Assembly: GCA_951640195.1 (NCBI GenBank)
Contig: OX621169.1
Location: forward strand, 1,426,001-1,490,000
Direction of reading: 5' to 3'
Length of the DNA: 64,000 bases
Origin: Porpolomopsis calyptriformis
Taxonomy: Eukaryota; Basidiomycota; Agaricomycetes; Agaricales; Hygrophoraceae
In this document: one piece after another, positions 25,084 through 37,455 of the stretch
How positions within the stretch are numbered: position 1 is the first letter of the stretch
How the letters are laid out: the number at the start of each line of letters is the position of its first letter
The notes under the pieces: model-generated
Databases searched by the model: none
The model's input: the letters and a program-made list of their open reading frames with translations, nothing else
Told to the model about the DNA's origin: nothing
Program-made: the position numbers and the translations under genes

Positions 25084-25296
25084 TCCTATACCTTACCACT
25101 TCCTTACTGGTCTGTGTTTTGTCGCTGTGTACTTGAGTATTCTCGTTTTAGCATCCAATGACAATTTCCAATTTTGGTCGTTCCCATTCGGCCTTCACCG
25201 AGCTTCCTCGTATTCATTCACTTACTACCAGGAAGCAGGCCCATACGGCCTTGACCCCCTTCCTTTACTTTCTAGTCCACTATTCGTACAAAGACT

Positions 25297-27252
25297 ATGA
25301 CCTCTCACACCCATGGTTCGTCTTCCGCAAATCTCGTTGGTGTCCATTACCGTGTTGGCAAGAAGATCGGCGAAGGCTCATTCGGCGTGATATTTGAGGG
25401 TACGTGCTCACTTCAAGTGCGTCCGATTTGGATGACGCCCATGATGTCGCCTTATGGCTTCAGGAACGAATCTACTGAACTCACAGACTGTTGCCATCAA
25501 ATTTGTGCGTTATCATCATAACTCCATCCCTGATAATGTTTGGGTAACCTGTCCATAGGAACCTAGGAAGGCTGAGGCGCCTCAACTTCGCGATGAATGT
25601 CGTTCTTATCGCATTCTATCAGGGTGCCGTCCGTGACATATCGCTTCTACTTTTTTGGAACAGTGCTGAAACCTATCATTATACAGAAGGCATCCCTCAG
25701 ATACATTATTTCGGACAGGAAGGTCTCCACAACATTCTTGTGATTGACCTTCTTGGACCAAGCCTAGAAGATTTGTTTGATATGTGCGGGCGCAAGTTCT
25801 CAATCAAGACGGTTTGTATGGCGGCTCGACAAATGGTATGCAAAGATGCGTCAGCTCTACTTTCACCATTCTCATCCGTGCTGCAGATTTGCCGAGTTCA
25901 AACCATCCACGAGAAGAATCTCATCTACCGTGATATCAAACCAGACAATTTCCTGATTGGCCGACCCGGCACCAAAGGAGCCAATAGTCAGTTCCACCTT
26001 CGCAACGTCCTTCAACCGATGAATTCACTCACGAGTCTACAGCCATTCACGTTGTTGATTTTGGCATGGCAAAGCAATTTCGTGACCCCAAAACAAAACA
26101 ACATATCCCCTATCGAGAAAGGAAGAGCTTAAGTGGCACGGCTCGGTACATGAGTATTAATACTCATTTGGGTCGCGGTGCGTACCTTTTGTGGCATGAT
26201 ATGTTGCCAAAGCCCTCATTCTAATTACTGCCCTGACAGAACAATCACGAAGGGATGACCTGGAGGCGCTGGGTCATGTCTTCATGTATTTTTTGCGTGG
26301 AAGCCTCCCATGGCAAGGCCTAAAGGCTGCTACCAATAAGCAAAAGTATGAGAAGATTGGAGAGAAAAAACAAACAACCCCGATCAAGGACCTTTGTGAA
26401 GGCTTCCCTGGTGATCTCTCCCCCCAAATCGCTATATTTACGCTGACGAGTAGCATTGCAGAGGAATTCGATTTATATTTGAACTATGTTCGTAAACTTG
26501 GATTCGAAGAAACCCCCGATTATGGCTTCCTGCGGGAGCTTTTTCTCAAAGTCATGAACAATAACGGTGACATCGAGGATGGAATATTTGATTGGAATAT
26601 GCTAAATGGCACGCACCTTCTCCTGTCTGATGTTTATTGTACTCAGTGAATTCTTTAGGTGGCAAAGGATGGGAGGCATCGACAGTTCGTACTCTGTACC
26701 CTCTTACGCATGATATCTTACTTAACTCCTTCTCTGACTCAGGGTCAAAACCAAGTTCCCGTACAACTACAAAATGCAGGCTTTCCAAACCCACACGAAC
26801 ACAGGAAAGACCGTCCTGATCGACGGCGAGTGTCTCAGCAAGGAGCCATTATTCCCCCTTCACCTGCCCTTGTCCGGCACGGGTCCAAACAACGTAAGAT
26901 TCCTGCCGCGCTTACCCCTGGTGGTGGAAACACGCCTGGCCATCTCACACCTCTTTCCGCGGCTGCTCAAGTAAACGTACCTGTAGGAACTCAGCACCGT
27001 ACTAGCATGATGAACACCCAGCATCCATACGCAAACCCTGTTCCAGGAGGGTATGATTTTGGAAGGGATCTTAGAGATGCTTCATATAAGGGGCAACAGC
27101 CATACGGTCGTGCCTCTCCTATGATATCGAGCATCATTGCACGAGCTGGAGAAGCAGGAGTTTCGCGCGGCGGAGGATATCAAGGTCAAGACGACGATGG
27201 GTCGCAACCGAGAATCACCCTGATAAGGATACTTACCTGTCGTTGTGGTTAA
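25297..27252 (+). CDS. casein kinase 1 family Ser/Thr kinase
   Basis: Protein kinase of the CK1 family, closest in feel to fungal Cki1/Yck-type enzymes acting in membrane traffic and morphogenesis. Visible motifs are [18 protein letters not shown] (Gly loop), VAIKF and [61 protein letters not shown] (catalytic loop), [14 protein letters not shown] (DFG), [19 protein letters not shown] (CK1 signature replacing APE), [22 protein letters not shown] and the C-lobe [13 protein letters not shown]. Introns are short and cut the kinase domain at least eight times. The tail after about residue 330 is Pro/Gly/Gln-rich. As read here it ends TCRCG, with two Cys near the end; whether this is a lipidation site or a missed last intron is unclear. 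The start at 25297 (MTSHTHGSS) fits the family's short N-terminus. Confidence 0.87.
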
Positions 27253-27549
27253 GATTCCTTATTTCGGTTTGTTTCCCCATCCGTCGTTGATCGTTGACTG
27301 CACAATTCCAGAGAAGCTCAAACGCCACTCCTTGCCTTTTTACACTTCAATACCCGCTAGTTTTTCGTAACAATCCAACCTTGGATATTAGTGTTCCGGA
27401 TGTTCATTTTTGCTACTTGGGACCTGCCGGAATTCATGAAATCACGACCTTTCGAACACTTTATGTGTATGTACAATTCAACATAGACGGTCTGCTGACA
27501 AAGAATCTGTGAGAATGGCATTGGTGGCAGAACGGCAGCGAATCATAGA

Positions 27550-30500
27550 ATGAGGTCAATCACTTACGGTCGCAAATTTCTGAAACGTAGGTCTCATGAC
27601 GATCGTCTCTCAGAGACACCATCCGTTCTCAGGAAACGGAAGCACATAGAGGATATTGATCCTTCTGGCTCGGACACTGATGGCAGTGGGCTATCCTCGA
27701 AAGCCCCCGTAACACGGACAGTAATTTCAAAGAGTAAGTTCACCTTTTTGTCGTCATTCAAAATGCTGATTTTATCCCGAAGATCGTTCTCCTACCTGCA
27801 ATCTTGCGCAAAACAACGTCAAACCGCCGACCGTGGACAAAACCAGAGCCACGCTGGACTTCCCAAATGAAACCAAAGCTAATTCTCAACAAGATATTGG
27901 GAGACAAACGCCAACCGATATCTCTGATGCGAGTGACGGCGGCCAGCCACTTTCTGTGGGTGAGTCATTTCCACCAGGTTTTGAAATATATCACGCTTCC
28001 ACTGCTTGACCGGAAGGTTTCCGTGATTGTGATGACAGCCTAATGAACAGTCCATGTAGATTGGGAGATGTATTAATATTCTTTTGATTTTAGACCATCG
28101 CCAGAACGTGAAAGCTGATTCGGTTGCATCCTCCTCAAACTCACTCCCTCGTCCGCCACGTCGACGTGCATTTCCTCTTGAGGAAAAGCGAACCCCCAAG
28201 AAGCCGGCCAGGGATTTGTCACAACTGTTCAATCTATCATCCTCTCCGGGTGATCGTACCGTAACACCGAAGAGTACAAGGATCGCCAAGCGAATGTTGC
28301 ATCGCTCCTACACCGACCCATCCGCAACTAAAAGACGCGCAAGCGGTCTTCTCGAGTTATCCATGTCCCGAAGGAATCAAACAGATCCTAATGCCATTCG
28401 GACATTTTCTATAAGTCAATCTGCGACCCCGACCAAGGACTCTAGAGGCTCTGCCCTGGATGATCTTTCCCCATCCCGCGGGGTTGGACACCACACACCC
28501 GTCACTTCCCATACCTACACTTATGCTGGAAAATCACGCTCTTTCCTTGTCGCAGTGCCAACTTCCAAAGTGTCAAGTTCTATTTGTGATAGCTATTCCC
28601 AAATCGAGAATATAGACGAAGAAGGCGGCAATGATTTCGACTTCAGGGAATCCTACACAGATTTACGTAGCCGATGGGGAGTAGACGACTCAGAAGACGA
28701 TCCTCGACCGACCGGATCTTTGTCCCCAGACACTCACGGGAAGCGCAAAGGCAAGGCAGCGGCCGCTCTACCATCCCTTGCGCCGTTATCGCATGGAATG
28801 ACGAATGATTTGAAGAGTATCTCTGAAATGAGAAGCAAAGGCGAGAGTAGACGTTTTCTTGATGAAGTTGGCTATCTGTTCGAAGGCATGGATCCAGTTG
28901 GTCGCATTAGCCTACGAAGAGCGACGTAAGTTTCTTCAAATTAAGCCACGTCATAAGCTCGTAATGACATCCAAATGTTGCTTAGTGCCTTGGAAATCGT
29001 CACAAAGCTATGCGACGCTGAATTCGCTCGCAAGGCCAAAGCCACCGACTTCCTGAGCCGTGCATGGGACGTGTTTCGCGAATCCGGTGCCAGGGATGGC
29101 GACAAGGTGTTGTCACCCTTATTAGTCATGACCGCTCTCGTTTATTTGGTTTTTCAATGATACCCCAGGTGTTGGAAGCAATCCTTGCTTTCTTTGCAAC
29201 CCTTGTTGCTCGCGATCCCCTGTCTCTCGCCGACCTAGCCGACAAACCCGATTTCATCTCTACTCTCTTTGTGATGCTTTCATCACCTTGTCGCGACAAG
29301 GACGCCCTTGCCCTCCTCTCTTCGGGTGTTGACGACGCCGCGCTGAAGAGAACGGGCATTGTAAAAGCCGAAAAGGCTTCAGTGCGGTTATTTCTCTTAT
29401 CGATAATAGTCGCATTCCCTTATGCAGACCGTATTCTAGCTCAAGAGACTACTGGACATCATCTCAAAATCAGGATTATTCCCAAGAGGATTATTGGTCT
29501 GTGCATTCACCAATGAAACCACCTTCAACCGTGTTCTCAAGTTATACTCAGATATCTACCTCGCTGCTCATCTCGCGAGCTCTGATTTCACTTCCTCCTA
29601 TATGCATCCTTCCTCAACATATGATGTCGCTACGTCAGAGCTTATCCTCTGAATTATCTCTTCTCCCATCGCGCATTGACGCCTACCTCTCTGGTCTTTC
29701 TCTCCTTCCTACGTGCGTTAATTTGGAAGTTCCGTCCATCGAGCATATTGTAAATTGTCTACTCCTCCTGGACTCCTTTTTATTACGGTATGAGCCTCAA
29801 ATGGACGACGACCTTGGCCATCTCGTTTCTAACCCGGACGATGAATTGGCGAGTGCACTTGCGGCATTGTGTGTTTACGCCGAAGTTCTCACGGGCGATG
29901 ATACATCCCACGACATCGGTATGCTTAGCCTTTTGGCGTTGGTGTCGGGTAACTGATATATGCGGATAACAGCGCAACAATGCACTCAGATAACATTGAG
30001 AGTTCTCGTCAGTCTTTCTCATGAAAACCGATATTGGTGTGAAGCACTTCTTCGACACGAGTTGACGCTTCCCTTTGTCATGCGAACCATCGCCAAATCT
30101 CATATCCAACGCATTGCCTCGTTGTCCAAGAACAACGCCAAGTCACGATCTGAAAATGATGAGGATGCCCAGCCCTTGGACCGCTTGAGCCTCGCCCTGG
30201 GGTTGTTAACAAATCTAGTGCAATGTACCGAGGGAGCGAAAACGCGGTGCCGAGAAATCTGTAAATTACATTCCGCTTCGCCTTCTATTTTTACCCGCTG
30301 ATTACGATATTATAGTCATGGACGCCACTTGCACTGCCAACCGGGACTGCATACGTGGTTGCCACTGCGGCAATCGTATCAGTGCTCTCCAGTGCCTCAA
30401 GTTGATTTATATCGAGCAAAATGAAATTGGAGGCAGTGTGGACCTAAGCACAGAACTACTCCGCGGCCATTTAGCCGTTCTCTTTGGCCTCCTCATGCGC

Positions 30501-30794
30501 GGAAACGACTTGAATCGATCAATCATACTTGAGGCACCTCCTGGAGGGCTAAACCAGGTGAAAATTGAATATCTCCTCCAAGAAGCTCGCGAGTTCGTCA
30601 ACTTTTACGCCGATCTTACCTCTCGGTTGGCCACTGCGTCCATGGGTAATGATGAGAACAGTGAAGGGGGTGATGAGGGACCCCTGGTGATCCCGCAACT
30701 GAGAGATGGCACCGTTGACCGGATGATTAGGGAAGGCAAGAGTGATCGTGTGGCTCGCGATGTGATTTCATTTTTGGAATCACTCCAGGACTAG
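27550..30794 (+). CDS. WAPL: WAPL, cohesin-release factor
   Basis: Nuclear protein that opens cohesin rings together with Pds5. It begins MRSITYGRKF, with the TYGR motif typical of Wapl N-termini. A long basic, Ser-rich region follows, with YTYAGKSRSFL in mid-protein and an acidic stretch (DDSEDDPRP). The conserved WAPL domain starts near 28800: SEMRSKGESRRFLDEVGYLF, GMDPVGRISLRRASALEIVTKLCDAEFARKAKATDF. It continues through helical repeat exons (SPLLVMTALVYLVF, VLEAILAFFATLVARDPLSL, LPTCVNLEVPSIEHIVNCLL, LSLALGLLTNLVQCTEGAK, LRGHLAVLFGLLMRGNDLNR) to the end VISFLESLQD. At least ten short introns are needed; those around 27740-28100 are the least certain. It is followed by fumarase on the same strand, 133 bases downstream. 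Confidence 0.85.
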
Positions 30795-30927
30795 GGTTTG
30801 TCTTTAAGCACTACAATTTAGGGACACGTAGTTCACTGTTGGAATATCATACCAATACCCGCGAACGGATAAATTCGGCCGGAGGAAATCGTTCGTTCGA
30901 TGGGAATACCGGCTTCAGGTCGGTTAA

Positions 30928-32987
30928 ATGCGGCACCAAATTATACGAGCAATAACACGAACCTTCTCCTCCAGTGGTACTGCCATGGTGTGTCGTTTCT
31001 GAAACGGTAAACATTCCTAGCTCATCTCCGAATTTTTTTTGGCCAGTCAAGCAAAACTTTTCGTGTAGAAAGAGACACCTTCGGAGAGCTGCAAGTACCC
31101 GCAGATCGCTACTGGGGTGCCCAGACGCAACGGTGTGTTGCCGTTTACTCAGCTATATATATTTCACACCCGTAACTTCACCTCCAGGTCGCTGCAGAAT
31201 TTTGATATCGGTGGTCCAACAGAACGATTACCGCCACCCCTTATCAAGGCTTTTGGCGTATTAAAAAAAGCAGCAGCCATTGTTAATGTAGGGTACGGTT
31301 TAGATCCCGCTATTGGCGAGGCAATTCAAAAAGCGGCTGATGATGTGCGCATCTTACACTCTCTGGCTTAGTCGAACCGTAATCAGTCTCACATTCACCT
31401 TCTGCTAGGTGATTTCTGGAAAATTGATAGACCATTTCCCCCTCGTCGTTTTCCAAACTGGAAGCGGGACGCAAAGTAACATGAATGTCAATGAGGTATA
31501 TTTCAGCCGAATAAAGCATGCCTACACGTCTTACCTTGTATAGGTCATTTCAAATCGTGCCATCGAAATTCTTGGAGGCCAACTTGGTTCCAAGAATCCG
31601 GTGCATCCGAACGACCACGTCAACATGAGCCAGAGCAGTAACGACACGTAAGTGCCATGCCTCTTCATCGTAATGAACTTCCTTATGAATTCCAAGCCGA
31701 CAGTTTCCCCACTGCGATGCATGTAGCGGCCGTAACCGAAATATCTCATTCATTGCTTCCCGCCCTCAAGGATCTTCAGGCTGAACTCGACAACAAGGCT
31801 AAGGAATTTAATCACATTATCAAAATCGGGCGTACTCACTTACAGGTTGGGGGAACTTGTCATCCTTCGTCCGTCATTCACGAAGCTTGTATTCCAATAG
31901 GATGCGACCCCCCTCACACTTGGGCAAGAGTTCAGTGGCTACGCTCAACAGGTTCTTAATGGGATCCAACGAGTGAAAGATGTTCTTCCTCGTTTAAGTT
32001 ATCTCGCTCAGGGGGGCACCGCGGTCGGGACGGTGAGTAGGCGTCATGCAATCGGGATAAGACATTTATACCCAATTCTTGTTCAGGGCCTCAATACTAA
32101 GAAAGGCTTCGACGTGAAGATTGCCTTGGAAATCACCAGGCTTACTGGCATGCAGTTCCAAACTGCCCCCAACAAAGCAAGTATTATGGTCTCAGACATC
32201 TCGCCCCGGCTAATTGGAGATCCAGTTTGAGGCTCTTGCTGCCCACGATGCTCTTATTGAGGCACACGGTGCATTGAATGTTCTAGCCTGTTCTCTCATG
32301 AAGATTGCCAACGACATTCGATTCCTCGGTTCCGGTCCTAGATGCGGCTTTGGCGAACTCAGCTTGCCAGAAAATGAACCAGGCAGTAGCATTATGCCTG
32401 GAAAGGTTAACCCGACGCAATGTGAAGCTGTCACCATGGTCGCCGCCCAAGTAATGGGGAATCAAACCGCCGTAAGCGTGGCTGGTGCCAGCGGGCAATT
32501 CGAGGTATGTGGCCCAAATTTCGATTTCAGGTTTCGATCGATAACATTCCGCCAGTTGAATGTATTTAAACCTGTCATCATCAAGAACGTCTTGCAAAGT
32601 ATCCGATTGCTTTCAGACGGTTTGTTTCCTCGAGGCTCAGATTCGTGGCTGAATCTTATCTTCACTCGAAGCTTCTCGCTCCTTCACCAAGAATTGTCTT
32701 GTCGGCATCCAAGCTAACGAGAAGCAGATTGACCGTCTACTGAACCAGTCCCTTATGCTGGCAACTATCCTCAACAGTCACCTGGGTTACGACAGTTTGT
32801 GCCGGTTTCCATTCAATATTCGAGAAATCACTCACATTTTTCTGTAGATGTCGCTAAATGCGCCAAGAAAGCGCACAAAGAAGGCACCACGCTCAAAGAA
32901 GCAACCGTCTCCTTGGGCTTCCTCACACCCGAAGAATTCGACGAGAAAGTACGGCCAGAGCTTATGCTGTATCCCGATGAGGCATAA
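30928..32987 (+). CDS. FUM1: fumarate hydratase, class II (fumarase), mitochondrial/cytosolic
   Basis: TCA-cycle enzyme that interconverts fumarate and L-malate, a homotetramer in the mitochondrial matrix and usually also the cytosol. The first exon, [20 protein letters not shown], is an amphipathic Arg/Ser-rich presequence. The second opens [20 protein letters not shown], so a second Met sits just before the mature start. Family motifs follow in order: [72 protein letters not shown] (joined across an intron), [10 protein letters not shown] and [16 protein letters not shown], the fumarase/aspartase signature with the catalytic Ser loop. It ends LMLYPDEA at 32987. Reading frames join cleanly over about nine short introns and no catalytic residue is missing. 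It converges with the XAP5 gene. Confidence 0.93.
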
Positions 32988-33206
32988 TCAGTGTCTTGGA
33001 ATTTTTCATCAATCATTGCGTTGGAAATTGAAACTATGCCAGCTTTATTCATTCCAATCTCTTTGATTAGTGTCATGGTCTTTAGATGTGGTTTGTCGCA
33101 TGTGAATTCCTTGAATGGTCTGCATTTTTTCATCCGAAAGTGATACTCTATGACCGCGTTTATGGTGCGTAACAGTGATGGAGCTAATATCTAAGCCGGC
33201 CACGCG

Positions 33207-34469
33207 TCAAGCAATGGTATACTTTCCGTAATTCTTTTCCGGATCAAACACCTGAAATAGTGGTGAACGAAAGCCAATCGCTCTAGAAGGTAAATACTCA
33301 CCTCCCATCTCGATGCTGGAAAGATGTGCTTGTTCCTCTGATAGTAGCTCCTCTCGACGACTTTGCCTGCGTGGGATTCGTCCTTTTCTTTGGTCGCATC
33401 AGCCAGCAACCGCACGTCGTCGTGAACATCGAAGTTGAAAAGCGGTCCAGACTTTCCGCGGGCCTTGTTGATGATAAAATCGTAAAACGTATAGTGCTGT
33501 TGAATAAGAAAGAAATCAGAAGCTGCACCTCGACAAGGTGTGCCAGAGCGTACGTGAGGGATGATGAGGTCTTCCTGCAGACGACGTTATTAAGAGGAAA
33601 AGAATATTGTAGCTGCAGGAACTTACCTTGACATACATTAAGTTATCCACGCTCACGCCTCTGAGTTCGGGGAACTGTTGTTTGCACTTGTCCAAAAAGG
33701 TGCCAATGTCATGGCCCTTCTTGCACTGGTGAAGCCGCATCATGAGTTGTATCCAAGCTAAGAGAGGCGAGAAGCTCACGGTCACGCTTTTCCTGTGCCC
33801 GCTCCCATCCCAGTAGGAGTAAGTTATTTCGATTTCTTCCTGTTTGATCTCCTCCTGCTTTCGTAGCCACTCTTGCCTCAGCCTTTCTCTCTCCTTTCGC
33901 TCCGCCTCCTCGCGATCTCGGTCTGGCAAGAAGGAGGTATCGACGTCAGGGTTTTTCCGGAATTTCGCTCGCTTGGTGGGCTGGATATCGTTGTCGTCTT
34001 TGGGGGTGGAGGGGGAGGATACGTCGCCCTCCCCGCCATCGAGGTCGTCCAAAGCGAAGGAGAGTGTGGCCTTCGTTGTTTTCTTCCTTTTCTTTACCTT
34101 TTTCGTCTCTTCCCTAAACAAATTCTCCACAACCTATAAGCGATCTGACCCTAACACGACGAAAGACAGGACAAGAACTGAAGGATGAACATACTTTAGA
34201 TCGTTGGTTCGTGCCGCCTCCCTCGCTTTCGTCTCCTCGATCTCTTTCCTCTTTTGTTGGAAATCCTCGAGCCTGACGAGCCCAATAGTGCTACTCTTGA
34301 GGCTGTCTTCCATCGAGTCATGTTGGCCAACAAATCGACTGGTCGAAGGACGGGCCTTTTCGGTTTCATTGATAAGGATCTGCTTCTGGCGTTCGAACTC
34401 CTCTCGCATGAGCTCTCGTTGTTTGGCGAGAGCATCCTCTCGACGACCTTCGGCTTTGCTGCTCGACAT
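33207..34469 (-). CDS. XAP5: XAP5/FAM50 family protein
   Basis: Conserved nuclear protein linked in other organisms to spliceosome function and to suppression of aberrant transcription. The N-terminal region is a charged helix ([20 protein letters not shown]), followed by [16 protein letters not shown] and, after an intron, a Lys-rich segment ([20 protein letters not shown]). The conserved C-terminal XAP5 domain reads [93 protein letters not shown] and ends NYGKYTIA at 33207. Start and stop match the family's usual length. It is divergent from an MFS transporter with 176 bases between starts. Confidence 0.92.
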
Positions 34470-34645
34470 GGAGAGGTTTGATACGGATTCCCACGATCAC
34501 GTTATTTATAGCACCCCCTTACTTTGCCCCTGATCGAAATCTCATTGAATTGTGATGTGTAATCCGGTCTGAGGTCTCTGCCGTCTATCCGAGTCCTCGT
34601 TTTTTTAGCTCGAGCACTTCCTTGCCATTCGTTTCCACAACCAGA

Positions 34646-37357
34646 ATGCAATCCACCAGCACAGACGTCGAATCCGCACCAAAGGTGGCCCCAACTCCCC
34701 ATCTTAAGCGTGAACCAGGCGCGTCATGGAAGGACAAGGAAACACACGAGATCCCCAAGAACCCAATAGCGATCGTCTTCACCGGCTTGATGTTGTGCAT
34801 CTTTCTCGCTGCACTCGACCAGGTTTTCCCTTTCTCCGAGTGCCTTCTCGTGTAGTGTTCATTATCCACTCTTATAGACAATCGTATCGACCGCCTTGCC
34901 GACCATCGTGGGCGATCTTAAAGGTGGTAGTGGGTACAGTTGGGTCGGCAGGTGCTCATCCATCAAATAGTTTAACATTCACCCGTCTGATTCTCCTCCT
35001 TTGCAGCTCGTACTTGCTCGCCGCAGCGGCCCTCTCTCCCTTGTATGGCAAGTTATCGGATCTCATAGGTAAGCATCCCTTCCCAATACTTTACTCTTCG
35101 CTCACATGACCCCTCCATCCAGGCCGGAAGCCTGTTTTGTACACCTCTGTCATTGTCTTCTTGGTATGCCATCGTGACTTCATTTTCCTAAAACATCTAT
35201 CGACTTGATGGAAGATTGGCTCCGCGCTCTCTGGAGCGGCTCAAAACATAACATGGCTTATCGCTTGCCGAGCTATTCAAGGACTTGGGGGTGGCGGCAT
35301 TATCCAACTTGTGATTATCACCATCTCCGACATCGTGCCTTTACAACAGTGAGTTCTCGTGGCCCATCTCTTGGCTACTTTCTTACCTGAAATAGACGCG
35401 GCAAGTATGCTGGACTCATTGGTGCCACTTGGGGTATCGCTAGGTAAATCTTCTTCTTTCTCATGCAATCAAACACTTATGTCCTTTAGCGTCATCGGAC
35501 CTCTTCTCGGTGGGGTATGTACTAGCGCTTCCTAGTATCACCAAACTTTTCCTACTTGCTGTTTTTAGCTGTTGACCGATCATGTTTCGTGGCGGTGGTA
35601 AGGAAAAGCTTGGTTTCCGTTCATAACCCTCTAATTTCCTCCCCTAATTAAGGTGTTTCTATATCAACTTGTCTGCCCGTTTCTCCTGACTTGCCTTTGC
35701 CTATCTATTCATGTCTCCCATAGGCCAACTGGCGGCGTCGGCATCGCCCTTCTGTTCTTCTTCCTCAAGCTCAACCCACATAAACGCAGATCATTTTCTG
35801 ATCACATGGCCGACTTCGACTTCTTCGGTCTTTTCCTCGTTATCACTGGGGTTGTGTGTCTTCTCCTTGGTCTCAACAACGGCTCGACAAGTTGTGAGTG
35901 GTAATGCTTTCTTGCGTAAGACAAATAACGAATTCGCGACTGCAGGGTCTTCCCCAGAAACGATCGCTCTGATCACCGTTGGCAGCGTCCTGCTTGTGTC
36001 CTTCGGGTTTTTTGAGAACTATACGACGCGGTCGCCTATCCTCCCCCCTCGGCTGTTCAAGGTATTGTTCAAATATTTAGTCCAATTTATTGTAACCATC
36101 CGTCGACAGACGCGAACAACCGCCGTTCTATTAATCACGTCCTTTTTCCATGCTATGGCATTTTTTGCAGGTGGGGAAATATCTGCCTTCTTCCTCGCGT
36201 GCCTGATATTTATCGCGCTGGTAGGCGCATACTACCTTCCCATGTACTTTCAGGTACTTGGATCATCTGCTACAGGATCGGGTGTAAGGCGAGTGGATCC
36301 TCATTTGCCGTCTTAGTCCGCACTCATCCCGCACGCTTGTTTAGAATGCTACCATTTTCTCTCGGGGCTGCGTTATTCTCTGGGATCTCTGGCTTCATCC
36401 TCTCCAAGTCTGGGAGCTACCGTCCCCTCATGTGGATCGCTTGGGCTATCTTTACGCTTGGGTATGGGTTGATGATCCAATTGGACAGTAATTCAAGCGT
36501 GTACGTTTTTCGTCATCCGTGTACTTGCACAATGGTCATTCTTTCGATCCAGGGCGGAGAAGGTTTTATACCCCCTCGTGGCTTCTATTGGCATCGGTAG
36601 CCTGTTCCAAGTGAGTACCGAAAGTTGTCATTGTCTGCAACGGTGTTAACAGATAATGGATGGCAGTCGCCTTTGATTGCCCTGCAGGCAGCCATGCCCA
36701 TCAAAGATATGGCGACCAGTACTGGAGCCTTTGGTTTTATCAGGTAGGGTCTGGACAGTTTTAGTTTTTCCAGCGAGTTCATTCCTATCAACTCTAGAAC
36801 CATGGGGGGAACAGTAGGCATATCCATCGGTCAAGTGATTTTCGCGAATGTACGTCCGATTTTATTACTACGTCTAGAAGCCCTTTCCCTCATCTTTGTG
36901 AAGACACTCCAAAGGAAAATTGCAAAAATCCCAAATCTGACCCTGGACACGTCTTCAACCGCACTCGCCGAAGGTGTGCGTCACCTTCAGAGCATCCCAG
37001 TGAGTTATATTTACAAGTTGTGCCAGTTGACTGAGGTTGATAATCTTCTTGTAGGAGCCTACGCGATCTGTCGTGATCCAAGATTTCTCCAAGTCTATCA
37101 GCACCATATGGCTCGTGGATACACCGATTATTGGTGCCTGCTTCTTACTTAGTAAGTGTCAGCAATGAGCCATAGAATAGGCATTGACCCGACTCACCCT
37201 AGCCCTCCTTATGCGACATTACACACTCAAAAGCCAGGTAGTGCGTGAGGGGGATGATGATGAAACGAAATTGGAGGACAGCCCTGAGCGTTTGTCCGAT
37301 GCTGAGACTCGGGAGGATGCTGAAAAGCAAGCAAGTTCAGCGGAAGAGCAGGTTTAA
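34646..37357 (+). CDS. MFS exporter, DHA2/14-TM type
   Basis: Proton-driven efflux transporter of the major facilitator superfamily, probably in the plasma membrane. The polar N-terminus (MQSTSTDVESAPK) is followed by IVFTGLMLCIFLAALDQTIVSTALPTI (TM1 with the family LDxTIV motif), SSYLLAAAALSPLYGKLSDL with GRKPV (motif A), [36 protein letters not shown] (motif C-like), [20 protein letters not shown] and about seven further helices to LLSLLMRHYTLKSQ. The C-terminal tail is acidic (DDDETKLEDSPE) and ends SSAEEQV. This layout is that of fungal toxin/drug or mycotoxin efflux pumps; the substrate cannot be read from sequence. There is no biosynthetic cluster beside it. An upstream in-frame Met exists at 34622. 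Confidence 0.88.
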
Positions 37358-37455
37358 GACAGTTCTCGGAATCATTGTCTGCAGTGTCGGATGTATGTAC
37401 AGTATTGGACGGTTTATAAACTGCCTTCAACCAGCCACATTGGCCAAGTTCTATT

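Noticed and set aside
26659..27252. possible separate small gene downstream of the CK1 catalytic domain
   Set aside because: Its frame joins the kinase C-lobe through short introns (GKGWEAST, then [11 protein letters not shown]), so it is the kinase tail.
34646..37357. MFS exporter as part of a secondary-metabolite cluster
   Set aside because: Flanking genes are XAP5 and BET3; no biosynthetic enzyme lies nearby.
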